Source: Serripes groenlandicus
Lineage: Eukaryota > Mollusca > Bivalvia > Cardiida > Cardiidae
Reading direction: 5' to 3'
NCBI GenBank assembly: GCA_031761405.1
Contig: JASEVX010000008.1
Coordinates: 41,147,175-41,211,174, forward strand
DNA length: 64,000 nt
A model generated the notes under the pieces. The model worked only from the letters and a program-made list of their open reading frames with translations, did no database searches and was not told the origin of the DNA. Made by a program: the position numbers and the translations under genes. The stretch's first letter is position 1. The number at the start of each line of letters is the position of its first letter. Positions 28,991 to 51,720 of this stretch are shown here, in pieces.

Positions 28991-30254
28991 ACCTGTCGAT
29001 TTTGGCAAACGTTTGTGCTGACCCAAATATATATTTTATAAACCTCGTCCTTTATACAGAAGAACATGTGAAAAGGCTTAATTATAATCTGTGTATTGGT
29101 TTTGAAAACATTATAATGCTATTATCAATAAATCTGCTGAAGGTTTTTAAATGTTAATTTATGTTTAATTCTTGTAATGGTACGATACATGATTAGTTTA
29201 CCCCTCTTTTCCACATGTAGACGCATTTGCAGCAGACGTGTGTTGAAAACATTGAGGCAAAGGAAGAGATGGCGCTTGATAAACAATGAGTTTAAGTTTA
29301 TTATCATAATACACTTTCACTACATAGAAACTGTCCATGATGTGTTCATGTGCTATAGAGTGAGGTTATCTTTCAAATCACCTGAACGGAAGGAAGGATC
29401 AGGGTGATATATTCTCGTGACTGAAACAACCAATAGCCACTGTTCTCACAATGAGTTATAATACTATGTTCTTACTTCGATATTTGTCAATATGATGTTT
29501 TCCTAGTTGTAAGATAAATATGTATTTACGAGGGAAAGGTTACACATACTGCAGTTTATTAATTTTGAAAACATTTTCCATATAATTTAACGTCCGATCA
29601 CGATATTTTGTATATTATTCATGTATATTTGTATGATACATATAATATAACGTATATTCTTTGGTGACGTGTAGGCGCATGGGGCCGAGTGTACTATAAC
29701 AAATAATTATTGAAAAAGTGTGAATGTATATTATAAATTGATAACACATGTCACAATAATAAACAATGTACCTACTTGCTTATTCTGATAAATTTTGCCT
29801 GTCTCTCCATGTCCTTTTGAAGAACATTCACAACATCGTGAAAAAAGCAATGTAATATATGACTTTATTTACCTGGCTCCCGATTTTCTTAAATGCATCG
29901 CAGTTGTTTACTAGCTCATCAACTTTAATAATTTAAGTACTAAATGTACATGTATAAATTGACTCGACAACAAACGGCTTTGGAAACATCTATGCAAATA
30001 GATCTATATTGAAATGTCTGTAAATGATAGTATAATAATCACATAGAATAGAAACCATTGCAACAAAAGAAGAAATTTCTCATGATGAGAAATTTCTCCT
30101 TTCGCCAGAATGTTTTAAAAAGTCATAATCTACTGTACATGTTTCTATATGCGTACGTTCATGGAACACAAATGGTGAACTATGCTTTTCAGTATTTAAT
30201 GTATTACTTTGCGCTAAATAAGGTTGGTGGAATTAAACCCTAAATCATAGAGTA
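28991..30254. other. Noncoding AT-rich stretch
   Basis: I see MITE-like scraps (CTTTTCCACATGTAGACGCA and TTGCAGCAGACGTGTGTTGA near 29207-29250; AGAAATTTCTCATGATGAGA near 30071) and no gene. The longest frames are 60-76 codons with no recognisable features. Confidence 0.5.
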
Positions 30255-30437
30255 CATTCGCCGAAGTAGCTCAGTCGGTAGTCACGTGGGCTGTCAATCC
30301 AGGGGTTGTGAGTTCGAACCCCAGCTCGACTTTTGTATAAATTACTGGTGTGAGAAAGCCAGGAAACAAATGAATAGTTGAACTGGCCGCCGTGATATGA
30401 CTGAATAATTGTTGAAAACGGCGTTAAAGAAAAAAGA
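30255..30437 (+). mobile_element. tRNA-derived SINE, complete-looking head
   Basis: A-box TAGCTCAGTCGG (30267-30278) and B-box GAGTTCGAACCCC (near 30310-30322) are separated as in a tRNA. The body ends ATATGACTGAATAATTGTTG and AAAACGGCGTTAAAG, with an A-rich tail. Same family as the reversed copies at 52871-53160 and 59395-59685, with the middle part deleted. Its lack of an acceptor stem argues against a functional tRNA gene. Confidence 0.8.
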
Positions 30438-30799
30438 AAAACTTTCTGTCATGCTTTTATTTACATGTCAGTACTGGCCTAATAGCCGGCGACACACATG
30501 TTCCAACGAACTTAGTTCGATGGGCTACGCTTTCTCTGTTTAAACCCTTTCCTTCAAACGACACAACTGAGCAAATTGGAGCAAAAGGAGAAATTGCTCA
30601 TCAGAAGCAATTTGTTCTTTGCCACAATCATTTCAAAAGTGGTCTATAAATGGGAATTGGATACGAAAACGCCTGTATCCAGTTTGTATCCATTTTGCCG
30701 CTAACAGTGAAGATTCTGAAGAGATTGTGCAAATGCATAGCTTCGTCTTAACTGTTCACATTTTTCATACTACTAACGGATTTATGGTGTTGTACTCTG

Positions 30800-31043
30800 C
30801 TTTCAACAATTTTTCAGTTATATTACGACATTTCCTTGGAACGTAACAAATACACCAAGGTAAATTTATCCGGATAACTGCGAGTCAGTCGTAATGCTAA
30901 CCCCACAATCCTGAGCTCCAAGGGCGGAACACCATTACAACCATTTCGAAAGTCTTTGATTTGACCCGGCCGGGAATCGAACCTGCGACTTCCCGCACCC
31001 AAAGCGAACACTCTTCCAATACAACACCGAAGTGATTGTTAGT
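30800..31043 (-). mobile_element. SINE upstream of gene 3, unexpanded counterpart of the 42-bp arrays
   Basis: On the + strand it runs TTTCAACAATTTTTCAGTTA, TATTACGACATTTCCTTGGA, AACGTAACAAATACACC, then ACTGCGAGTCAGTCGTAATG and a tRNA-like end with GGGAATCGAACCTGCGACTT. It sits at the same place relative to gene 3 as the array-bearing SINEs do relative to genes 1 and 2, but contains about one copy of the segment that was amplified there. Confidence 0.8.
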
Positions 31044-31182
31044 AACTACAAGAGACAATGTTTTGAAATATCGCCTGCAAATGACTGTTTTCATAAGTAA
31101 TTTCCTTTTTTCCAAAATGTTAGAGTACAACGGCTTCCTTTCCCAATCTTTTGTTCAGATATTTTTAATTAAGAAAAGGCTT

Positions 31183-31850
31183 AATGATACTCCAGATTTT
31201 GGTGAGGTTTATAACATCTTTCTCTTTCGAAACATCAAAGATATTTTGGTGAGGTTTACGATATATTTCTCTTTTGAAACATCAAAGATATAACATACTC
31301 CAGATTTTGATAAGGTTTATGACATCTTTCTCTTTCGAAACATCAAAGATATAACATACTCCAGATTTTGGTGAGATTTATGACATCTTTCTCTTTCGAA
31401 ACATCAAAGATATAACATACTCAAGATTTTGGTGAGGTTTATGATATTTTTTATTTCAAAACATCAAAGATATAACATACTCCAAATTTTGTTGAGGTTT
31501 ATGACATCTTTCTCTTTCGAAACATCAAAGATATGACATACTCCAGATTTTGTTGAGGTTTATGACATCTTTCTCTTTTGAAACATCAAAGATATAACGT
31601 ACTCCAGATTTTGGTGAGGTTTATGATATCTTTCTCAATCCAAACATCAACGATATAACATACTTCAGATGTTGTTGAGGTTTATGATATCTTTCTCTTT
31701 CGAAACATCAAAGATATAACATACTCCAGATTTTGGTGAAGTTTATGATATCTTTCTCTTATGAAACATCATAGATATAACATACTCTAGATTTTGGTGA
31801 GGTTTATAACCGCTTTCTCTTTCGAAACATCAAAGATATAACATACTATC
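31183..31850. repeat. 61-bp tandem array upstream of gene 3 (about 11 units)
   Basis: The unit contains ATACTCCAGATTTTGGTGAG, GTTTATGACATCTTTCTCTT and TCGAAACATCAAAGATATAA. A single diverged copy is present upstream of gene 1 (near 3625-3690, ATACTCTAGATTTCGGTGAG) and gene 2 (near 15400-15460), so the amplification is private to unit 3. It ends about 0.7 kb before the CCAAT box. Confidence 0.92.
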
Positions 31851-32059
31851 TGATGTATTTTAATATCTGATACAAATGAAAATGAGAACTTGCTATTTGA
31901 TAAATGTCGTCTTCTGTAGAGGTGACATGCAAAGCCTGTATCAGCGAAATAGGAAACCATTAGGATCCATTGTAATAGTCGCGGTCAACATAAGAATTTG
32001 GCTAACCGTCAAACTTTATATTATAGGTTACAATAAGCCAAATAAATTCCTTTTATGTG

Positions 32060-32400
32060 TTCATGTAAATCGATCCCATTTTCTAAGCGTTTCTCATGTA
32101 AAATACTTTATATCATTGAAAAGAGTTGCCTCTCAGCTTGAGAGCAATCTAAATAAAATGGGGTTACAGTCATTTTGAACCAGATCGGGCCCGGACACAT
32201 TCTCTACTTTCATTTTCAAACAATGTCAAAATATTAAAAGTGATCAAATCAATGCGTTCCAGTGCATCCTATACACATTTAAAATGAATATAAACTCAAA
32301 GTCATATATTCAATGCATTCTGATGATGGTATACACTCATTTCTACAAAGGTTTTTTTAGCGACTATTTGGCATGACCGCTGATGTACATGTATTTGCGT
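32060..32400 (+). repeat. Copy of the tubulin 3'-flank block inside the upstream region of gene 3
   Basis: ATGTAAATCGATCCCATTTT, TTCTAAGCGTTTCTCATGTA, ATATCATTGAAAAGAGTTGC, ACATTCTCTACTTTCATTTT, CAGTGCATCCTATACACATT and TTCAATGCATTCTGATGATG match, in order, the 3' flanks of genes 2, 3 and 4 (for example 40671-41030). The block interrupts sequence that is continuous upstream of genes 1 and 2, between TTATATTATAGG (near 32018-32029) and CAAACAGATTATC (near 32507). Confidence 0.75.
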
Positions 32401-32550
32401 TATTTGCCTATAGCAACAAACAGATTAGTCTGGTTCCCTTCCGACTATAATACTATAATACTAATATTACCGTAAAATAGTGATTGGGGCAGGTAATCAA
32501 GACTACAAACAGATTATCTCTGTCTAATTGTTAGATTACATTTCGAACCA

Positions 32551-32610
32551 GCCAATCAGTGGTCGCGATTATTTTAAAACACTGGAAAGGAATTCGCCGG
32601 TGTATATATC
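32551..32610 (+). promoter_or_regulatory. Core promoter of beta-tubulin gene 3
   Basis: CCAAT in GCCAATCAGT (32551-32560) and TATATATC (32603-32610) lie 91 nt before the start codon. The layout is the same as in gene 1, with T>C at the last position of the TATA stretch. Confidence 0.68.
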
Positions 32611-32700
32611 ATTGCTGTGCGCCGTGAAGGAATCACTCGGCAAGGAACATCGGAATTTGACGTTTAACATTTACATTGAAATAAAAACAAAACAGACAAA

Positions 32701-40052
<7,352 letters not shown>

Positions 40053-40426
40053 GAACCTTCCAACGATTCTCTTGTCACCGGGATAACAATCACGTGAATC
40101 CACAACCGACCAACGAAATGTGCTCACCGGCTATATGCTTACGAACTTATATCAGTATTTAAAATAATCAAACCGAACTTACCTTTTATTGACTTTTATT
40201 GAAATAAGATCTCATAAATGTGTTGTATTGCGAAAGACCCGTTTTGTTTATTAAGGCTGAATGGTTAACATCGGATAGAAATAAGAAATGAATTAAAAAA
40301 TAATTTATAATTATTGTATTTGTCAATTTTATCTCTTCAAACTGTTATGAAGTTAAAACGAATTGTCCTTGGACGTACGAATACATTAGGTGGACCATTG
40401 CACTCCAAAATATGTAGCTCAGCTTT

Positions 40427-40531
40427 ACCGATCATGAATCGGTCCTTTCCGAGGGTCTACGGTTAGTGTTACCGATTATTTCCGAGGATGTGTACGAACA
40501 TTCGAGTTCAGTGGTCCGAATGATGACGTCA
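40427..40531 (+). promoter_or_regulatory. Conserved downstream palindrome and CRE-like site, gene 3
   Basis: ACCGATCATGAATCGGT (40427-40443) is a perfect inverted repeat and TGACGTCA (40524-40531) lies 472 nt after the stop. This is the same pair and order as for genes 1, 2 and 4. Confidence 0.45.
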
Positions 40532-41826
40532 CGATTCCAAGGTCAATACATCTTCACAATTTTTTTTAACTACGACTGGAAGCGATTCCGTTTGACAGAC
40601 TGTGTTTATACAAAACTGATAACATCTAAAACAAATAGTGCTATACTTAGAGAATGAATTCCCTCTTTTATACCATGTAAATCGACCAGCCCTCAATTGT
40701 ACACTTTCTAAGCCTTTCTCAAGTAGAACACCATATATCAGTGAAAAGATTTACCTCTAAGCTTTAACACAACCCAAAGAAAATAAGGTGGTCATGCATC
40801 ATATAAGAAGGAATCCACAATGCGCAAATGGTTACCGTCATTTTGGACCAAATCGCGACCGGACAAAACCGGTGTTTCACATTCTCTACTTTCACTTTCA
40901 AACAAGGTCAAAATACTAAAAATGATCAAATCAATCATTTCCAGTGCATCCTAAACACATTTGCAATGAATTTAAACTCTATGTCATACATTCAATGCAT
41001 TCTGGTAATTGTAAACACTCATTTCTACAAAAACAAAAAGTTATTTTAGAGACCGCGGACTTGACGTAATTTGACCTATACAGTATTTTAGGTAACTTGA
41101 AGCTTCGAGTTACTTGAACATATGTCTCAGAACGGTGGAAATGACGTTCCTCTTCAATAATCTTCGAACCCCTGTTCGATCATTTAACATTTCCATTTTG
41201 TTTAGAGATGTTCGTCTTTCACAATTCGATTTAAAAGAGTGGAAAGAAACTACTTAAATTCTAATTTGCAAAGCTAAGACTTTACTATGAAATAACAGAA
41301 CAGTATATAAATCAGGAATCCGCCGAGGCTGATTGTTTGGTGTACGAGATTCCCTGCTCATTGCGGTAATGATAGAGTGCCCCCTGGGAAGTCATTTTCC
41401 CATCCTAATGTCGGTTAGTTTATGAACTACTAAAATGTGTAGTCATCGTAGTATAACTGAAATACTGTTAACAATGATTTAAACTAAATTAGAATATTCA
41501 TCACCAGAAATATTCATAACAATTCTGCTTGGGGGACATTTTTTTAACATCAAATCAGGCTTTTAGCCAGAAAATGCATCATATATGGATGGGTGGATCT
41601 TGCTAATCCTGGAGGTAGGGACTAACACTGATCCATTACACCTTTTGTCATGTATATGATGTCTACATCATCTTAATGAAATCAAGGGTTAAACTTTGAT
41701 GGCAATATTTCTTATTCAAGATAATGACTGAGATTATGAATACATGTCTAGAACAACAACTTGGAATCATAGTTATTAGTTCAGATTGTTGTTCCAGAAT
41801 GTGATTTTATACCATGAGTGTTCTTA
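40532..41826. other. 3' flank of gene 3, no gene seen
   Basis: It is paralogous to 19562-20787. Shared points include ATGAATTCCCTCTTTTATAC near 40653, TCAGGAATCCGCCGAGGCTG near 41312 and the old SINE relic CATTGCGGTAATGATAGAGT near 41360. Confidence 0.6.
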
Positions 41827-42054
41827 TCACTTTCCCACATACAACAATTATGCAACAGACGCCTTAGAAAACATCGAGACAAAACTATGAAAAATCTCTT
41901 CGAGTGAATGTAGAACTGTTGAAAAGAGTTGAAAACATTGTGGCAAAAGGAGAAATTTTTCATAATGAGCAACTACTACTTTTGCCAGAATGTTTTCCAA
42001 AAACCGTCTGATGTGGAGGTGACAGAAAGCATCTGTATGTGGGACAAAGGTTTA
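41827..42054. mobile_element. Diverged MITE of the TTAA family, downstream of gene 3
   Basis: Ends CACTTTCCCACATACAACAA and GTATGTGGGACAAAGGTTTA. Same insertion as 20788-21016, with the right flank TCAACGTTACAATTCAATAT also shared. Confidence 0.65.
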
Positions 42055-44039
42055 TCAACGTTACAATTCAATATGCAATATTGAGACTATGGGTAACACA
42101 ATACAGATCTCATCTACGGAAGTATATATTCCATGTGTGAATATCTAAGATAAGTCGGCTCCTATCACTATAAAACGTTTACTCATATGATAACAGATAA
42201 ATGAAATTGATCAGCTTTTTGTCATTATTTTCATAATTAAATTGTATTTAACCCTTCCCTTCATAGAACAAAACCGCTGCGATTCCGGTGAGTGTGAAGT
42301 AGATTCCGGTCAATTTATGTGGATCTAGGGACCCTTCTGAGGCACTTTTCAGTTTTTGTTTACACGAGCAAATTCAATTAATTTGTTTACAGCTTCTCAC
42401 CACCTAAAACAACCTGTAAATCGTGCACAGATAAATGAGACCAGAGCATGAAGATCTAAATTATAATTATTTTTAATTTGTAATTATAATGCTTTATAGA
42501 GGAGTAGATCATGGCCAGTCGAAAATAAGCCAAGACATTATATTTTTATATGTTAAAGCCCTTTAGTCGAGCAAGGCAACTGTTTGGCTGAAATGAATCG
42601 CAGAACTGTCGAGCGACAATCAAAACACGCTGTTCGACGTTCTTTCGAAGTCTCTTCCGTAAACTAGCCTTAACGACAGGAAAACTCATTTATAACAACG
42701 ACTTAAATATTTTATATTTGATACAAAAACCATCATTGCGAACTATGGGGCTTATCAGGTTATCGAGCGATCTCTATCTCCGAGCAATAGTTGCGTTTAC
42801 ATAAGCTAGTTTACCAGGTATCTGTCGCTGTCCGCATGGCTTTTATTATATTCTCAGTCTCGATTTATTCAAGAAGAGTGAACACTTTGAGGCATCGAAT
42901 TATTTTAGATAAATGTTCAAAAAGGACTAAAATATATTTAAAAAATAATGATTTGAATTAGTACAAATGAAAGAGAGCAAATATCTGCATCTTGAACCGT
43001 TTGAAATGAATCGATCGGATGTGTTTAAATACCTTAAAAAGGCAGAATAAGTTTTAGCATCTTCTTATTTCAATGTAACTTTGGGTGACCAACAAAAACC
43101 TAAAAAAGGACTAAAATATATAAATTATAGAATCATAATAAATTTATTATATTAAAAAGCAAACGATATTCGTTTGAAATGAAATGATCCATTCATTAAC
43201 TAATTTGTAGGCGCAATTTAACTATTTGTTCCCTATATAACTCCAGGAGCTTTCGAGACACCGGATTTCCCAAAGGTTGGCAATGTTAAATACATCACAA
43301 CAGAATTTTCAACGATTTTCCAAACAAACCCCTGTACTACATGCTATTTCAATTTACCTGAAAATTACAATAAAAAGTTCGACATAGATTATCGCACGTT
43401 TTAGCCTATATTGATTTATAACCGTACACTGTTTGAATCTGGTGAACATTTCATGTCAAATTAAAAAAACACTATGCATACGTCTATACCCTGTTCAAAA
43501 ACAGACGACATTTGACGCCAGCTGTTTATTTATGAAAACATAGGCACATGAACCGTTAATTAAACCAGATCAGTGACAGAGATTGAACAGAGACGTAATC
43601 AAACATATTTATATAGTCCTTATTATCTGTGATTTAAAAGAGCAGTTTTTACTTTTCCCCCATTGTTTTCATCTAGATCTACGTGTACTTTCTGATTATA
43701 ACTGTTATCGAAAGCTTTCGAAGCAGACGACAGATAGACGTGTACGTCAGAATATTTAAACATCTAGTTGAATTATTTTGTAAAGGTAAATAACTGCGAT
43801 GGATGAGAGTCAGCTCCCTTGGTTTTGACGAATTGTGTATTGTATTGCATTGTATAGGAAGGTTAACGAAAACAAATGCTTTAAAATATACTACATTCAT
43901 AAAATACGTGACATTTCAGGACATAGAAAGAGAGAACTTAACTGTGCGTCTCATGATAAAACAAAATGATATTTAAAGTTGTTGTTATGAATAAATCCCA
44001 TGGTTGAATGATTTGAGATTAAAGTCGTTTTAATACACG
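42055..44039. other. Noncoding stretch of unit 3
   Basis: 43250-43910 is paralogous to 21195-21880 in unit 2. 42250-43240 has no match in the window and no recognisable gene or element. GATTCCGGTGAGTGTGAAGT and GATTCCGGTCAATTTATGTG near 42281-42320 form a short local repeat. Confidence 0.5.
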
Positions 44040-44165
44040 GTATTTCAGTTACGGCGGCTAGATCACCTCACACGTATTTCCTGGATTTCTCGTAGCTATA
44101 TAGCCAACACAGTATTATCTACAGGCAATTACTATTTAGCCTTGGCCCATTGATAGAAAACGAAA
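44040..44165 (-). mobile_element. SINE fragment of unit 3
   Basis: ATTTCAGTTACGGCGGCTAG through GGCCCATTGATAGAAAACGA matches 8493-8612 and 21881-22015. Here 1.8 kb separates it from the 59-bp array. Confidence 0.7.
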
Positions 44166-44496
44166 TGACTTTTGTCAATCATCGGTAAGTATGGGGGGAA
44201 ATATGGAAACTCTCTAGAAATGTGACTTTTGTCGCAATGTTTTCAAAAGTCATATTCTGCATAGGCGTTATAACGCGTCTGCATGTGGAAATAGTCAAGC
44301 TAATGATCATTCATTTACATATGAAGGTTGATTTTCATGTGAGCTGGCTCATTTCTAGCTTTTCAAAGATTATTGTGTATAAAACCCAACTTATCTGATA
44401 GGACGAGTATTTCTATACTTGTATCTGCGTGTGTAAATAAAAACTTCGATAATCATTCAAATAACGATTGATAACTAATTCATATTACTCATGTGT

Positions 44497-44666
44497 TTAA
44501 ACCCTTTCCCACATGCAGACGGATTCAGACACCTAGAAAGCAGACGACTTGTTAAATCTGTTCAGAGGATTTGCCTTTAATTACTTCCAATGAAGAGATA
44601 TTCAATATTTGTGTTAAGATGTTTTCAGAGTCATCTGCTGATTTGTCGTATGTGGGAATGGATTAA
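44497..44666. mobile_element. Shortened MITE of the TTAA family
   Basis: TTAA is present at both ends (44497-44500 and 44663-44666), with inner ends ACCCTTTCCCACATGCAGAC and ATTTGTCGTATGTGGGAATG. About 60 nt of the centre is missing compared with good copies. A further decayed fragment lies just upstream at 44195-44290. Confidence 0.6.
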
Positions 44667-44764
44667 ATGCGAACAGCTCACCTCTTTAGCAGGAGTAATA
44701 ATAACTATAGGTAGTCTTACTCACCAACATTAACCTGCCCGTAACTTTGTGTTCGAAGAGGTTG

Positions 44765-44965
44765 TTGGTTTATTGTCGGTTTACGTTTTCAACATCAGTT
44801 CAGTTATATTACGGCGAAAGTTCAATTATCCATGATCCCTGGGTAAACAAACCAACACCAGGCGCTTAGATATGTGCCTTGCCTAGGGCACTCAACCATT
44901 ACCGCGACTGGAGATCGAACATTGGACGCCCGGTTCCTAATATCCGACGCTAACCACACGGCAAC
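44765..44965 (-). mobile_element. SINE of a third family
   Basis: Read on the minus strand: CCGTGTGGTTAGCGTCGGAT (A-box region), ATGTTCGATCTCCAGTCGCG (B box), GTTGAGTGCCCTAGGCAAGG, TTGTTTACCCAGGGATCATG and CGCCGTAATATAACTGAACT. Relics of the same family lie at 49405-49545 and 52325-52480. It differs from the other SINEs in the middle but shares the 3' end. Confidence 0.65.
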
Positions 44966-45284
44966 AACGGATTTATATATCCTTTTGTTCAAAGTTACAT
45001 AATAATGAGCCACGTCTGGTGATTGGAGTTTTATGGACTGGTCGTATAACTTATTCATAATAACATAAATTTGTATAAAATAAATGAGGGTACAGTTCTA
45101 GTTTGTTGTCACAATGTGCATCTTGGACTATAGATTACATGCAATAGTTAAGTAAATGTTCTGGCGAGACTGTGCAGATGCAATGGCTCGTCTGGGTCTT
45201 GACCTTACACAGTGCTATGCATTACGATCCCAAATCGCCAGACGTGTCCAATAGTTATTCCCCTTTTTTCTCCGACCGCATCGG

Positions 45285-45535
45285 TGTTGCAAAAGTAGAG
45301 CCTCGAACCTCGGAAGTCGCAGGTAACGGATTCGATCCCCGCCCGGCTTATACCAAATACTTTTGACAAAAAGTAAAAGGTAGTAGCGGATTATCCTCCT
45401 TGGCGCTCAGGATTGTGGGGTTTAGCATTACAATTGACTCGCTGTTGTTTAGGCTAGATAAAACAGTAGTACTGGCATATTAGCAAGAAAACGCCATGAT
45501 ATAACTGAACACATGTTGAAAGTGGCGTAAAGCAA
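45285..45535 (+). mobile_element. tRNA-derived SINE, nearly full length
   Basis: A head with GTCGCAGGTAACGGATTCGA and TCCCCGCCCGGCTTATACCA is followed by CCTCCTTGGCGCTCAGGATT, GCATTACAATTGACTCGCTG, AACAGTAGTACTGGCATATT, CATGATATAACTGAACACAT and AGTGGCGTAAAGC. This copy shows the full order of the family's body. Confidence 0.75.
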
Positions 45536-45944
45536 AACAATTGTATCACTACACGCATGTTTCTGTAAAATAAATCACAGATACGATAAACAATAGATAT
45601 ATATATTTATCACATGACAATGCTTGTATCCGATCTAATATACCTATTACGTATTTCTTTATATGTAACATAACCAAATTTCTATTTTTGTATTCATCCG
45701 CGAATGTTTACAAAGTGGCTGAGAGGCCAAAGGCTCGCTTAATAACACATTTCTTGACCTCGTTTAAATAAAAGTTTATATGAAATAACAACTCATGTCA
45801 GATCCTATATATATAAACGTCATGAGTATTAAATACAATCAAGTAGATTAAACCCTTTCAATCTTGAGAATTGACTAGTCGAGCTTTGCATTTGAAAGAG
45901 TCAATAGCCAATTCTAGGACTACCAGGAATACAAATGTTGAGTC

Positions 45945-46182
45945 CAGCAGCCATAGGGTGGCGCCTGGTCAGATGGACGTCCATCTACGTTAATTAATGA
46001 CACTGACTTCAAAGTTGTGGCACCTGGTTTAGATGGGTGGCCGTATAAGTGTATTAATGACACTGACTTCAAAGGTGTGGTACCTGGTTTAGATGGGTGC
46101 GCCGTATAAGTGTATTAATGACACTGACTTCAAAGTTGTGGCACCTGGTTTAAATGGGTGGCCGTATAAGTGTATTAATGAC
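45945..46182. repeat. 59-bp tandem array (about 4 units), cut by an assembly gap
   Basis: Units resemble those at 8613 and 22016 but drift to GTGGCACCTGGTTTAGATGG and GTGTATTAATGACACTGACT. The array runs straight into the run of N, so its true length is unknown. Confidence 0.9.
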
Positions 46183-46382
46183 NNNNNNNNNNNNNNNNNN
46201 NNNNNNNNNNNNNNNNNNNNNNNNNNNNNNNNNNNNNNNNNNNNNNNNNNNNNNNNNNNNNNNNNNNNNNNNNNNNNNNNNNNNNNNNNNNNNNNNNNNN
46301 NNNNNNNNNNNNNNNNNNNNNNNNNNNNNNNNNNNNNNNNNNNNNNNNNNNNNNNNNNNNNNNNNNNNNNNNNNNNNNNNNN
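46183..46382. other. Assembly gap (200 N)
   Basis: Exactly 200 N, a typical placeholder length. The real gap size is unknown. It follows a tandem array and precedes a GA-rich microsatellite, both likely causes of the break. Confidence 0.99.
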
Positions 46383-46418
46383 GGAGATAGGGACATATAT
46401 ACATACAGACAGATATAG

Positions 46419-46440
46419 AGAAAGAGAGAGAGAGAGAGAA
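46419..46440. repeat. GA microsatellite
   Basis: GAGAAAGAGAGAGAGAGAGA next to the gap. The following 46441-47182 is AT-rich without a supported gene and unlike the upstream regions of genes 1-3. Confidence 0.85.
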
Positions 46441-47182
46441 ATTCAAGCACAACTCATGTTGATAATCGGATTTAAATATTTCTTATATCATTTTTGTTTT
46501 TGCTGACTCTAATGGAAACGTCCCAATACACATTCCATTACAGTGCCCTTTCAAATCGGTAAACCCTTCACCTTTATAGATTATTAAAAGCCTCTGGAGC
46601 AGAGACTTTAGAAATACAAAGTGAAAGTAATATGACAATTCCCCATTTCAACAATGTTTTCAACAATGTTTTCAACGCTGTATAAAAAATCATAAGTCAA
46701 ATTTACAGGATTTTAATGTTTCTACATTTTTTTCCAAAGCATACAGCTTAAAATAAATATCACATGAAGTAAACGTAAATATCGATCTTAGTTATTGATA
46801 TAGGTGAAACATTATTCTTTACAATCTGCTTAACAGGGATTTTCTATTGTTCGTGGATTTGTCGTTGAAAACAAAAGTAACAATATTTATAGCGCCTTTT
46901 CTACTGTTTTTAGATACACAAAAGTAGTCCTAGATGGCAACCAATTTCGTCACCGATAAGATTCCTACGCTTACAAATCGAAAAAGTGTTAAAGTTTTCC
47001 ATATTTTAAATCAAATTAATGATAACTACCCTATAAAATCATAAAATATTGTCGTTACTAACTATAAATTTAATTTGGAGCAAAGTAAGTGTAAGATTTA
47101 AATTGAATAGGAGCTAAATCAGTGGACTATTTTTGACTAGCGCACGCATATTATTTCGTGTAGTAATTTGACTGGTCGTAGG

Positions 47183-47190
47183 TATTTAAA
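47183..47190 (+). promoter_or_regulatory. Possible TATA box of beta-tubulin gene 4
   Basis: TATTTAAA lies 90 nt before the start codon, the same distance as the TATA boxes of genes 1-3. The CCAAT box and the flanking promoter text conserved in those genes are absent, and the leader (ATACGTCAACGAACAAGTAA) is unrelated. Confidence 0.5.
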
Positions 47191-47279
47191 ACGTGTGTGG
47201 GTGCGGTGCAGTAGTGGAAACAAAATACGTCAACGAACAAGTAACTTATACGTGTTAAACACAATCAACAACAGCAAAA

Positions 47280-51224
<3,945 letters not shown>

Positions 51225-51585
51225 GAACCTACCTACGATTCTCTTGTCACCGGGATAACGATCACGTGAACCGACAACCGACTAACGAAATTTGCTCACT
51301 GGCTATATGCTTACGAACTTATATCAGTATTTGAAATAATCAAACCGAACTTACCTTTTATTGATTTGTATTGAAATAAGATCTTATAACTGTGTTGTAT
51401 TGTGAAAGACCTGTTCTGTATATTACGGATGAATGGTTAACATCAGATAGAAAATAAGAAATGAATTAAAAAATAATATATAATTATTGTATTTGTCAAT
51501 TTTATTTTTTCAAACTGTTTTGAAATTAAGAGGAATTGTCCTTGGACGAACGAATATTGCACTCGACAAAAGGTGGGTCAGCTTT

Positions 51586-51720
51586 ACCGATCATGAATCG
51601 GTTCTTTCCGAGGGTTTACGGTTAGTGTTAACGGTTACCGATTATTTGGATGTGTACGAACATTCACAAAGTCGCCATATCTACTTCTTTTCGAGTGCAG
51701 TTGTCCGAATGATGACGTCA
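51586..51720 (+). promoter_or_regulatory. Conserved downstream palindrome and CRE-like site, gene 4
   Basis: ACCGATCATGAATCGGT (51586-51602) and TGACGTCA (51713-51720), 489 nt after the stop. The block is kept although the promoter and introns of this gene do not match genes 1-3. Confidence 0.45.

Noticed and set aside
30255..30340. Possible functional tRNA gene
   Set aside because: The A and B boxes are good but no acceptor stem forms and the sequence continues into a SINE body shared with other copies.
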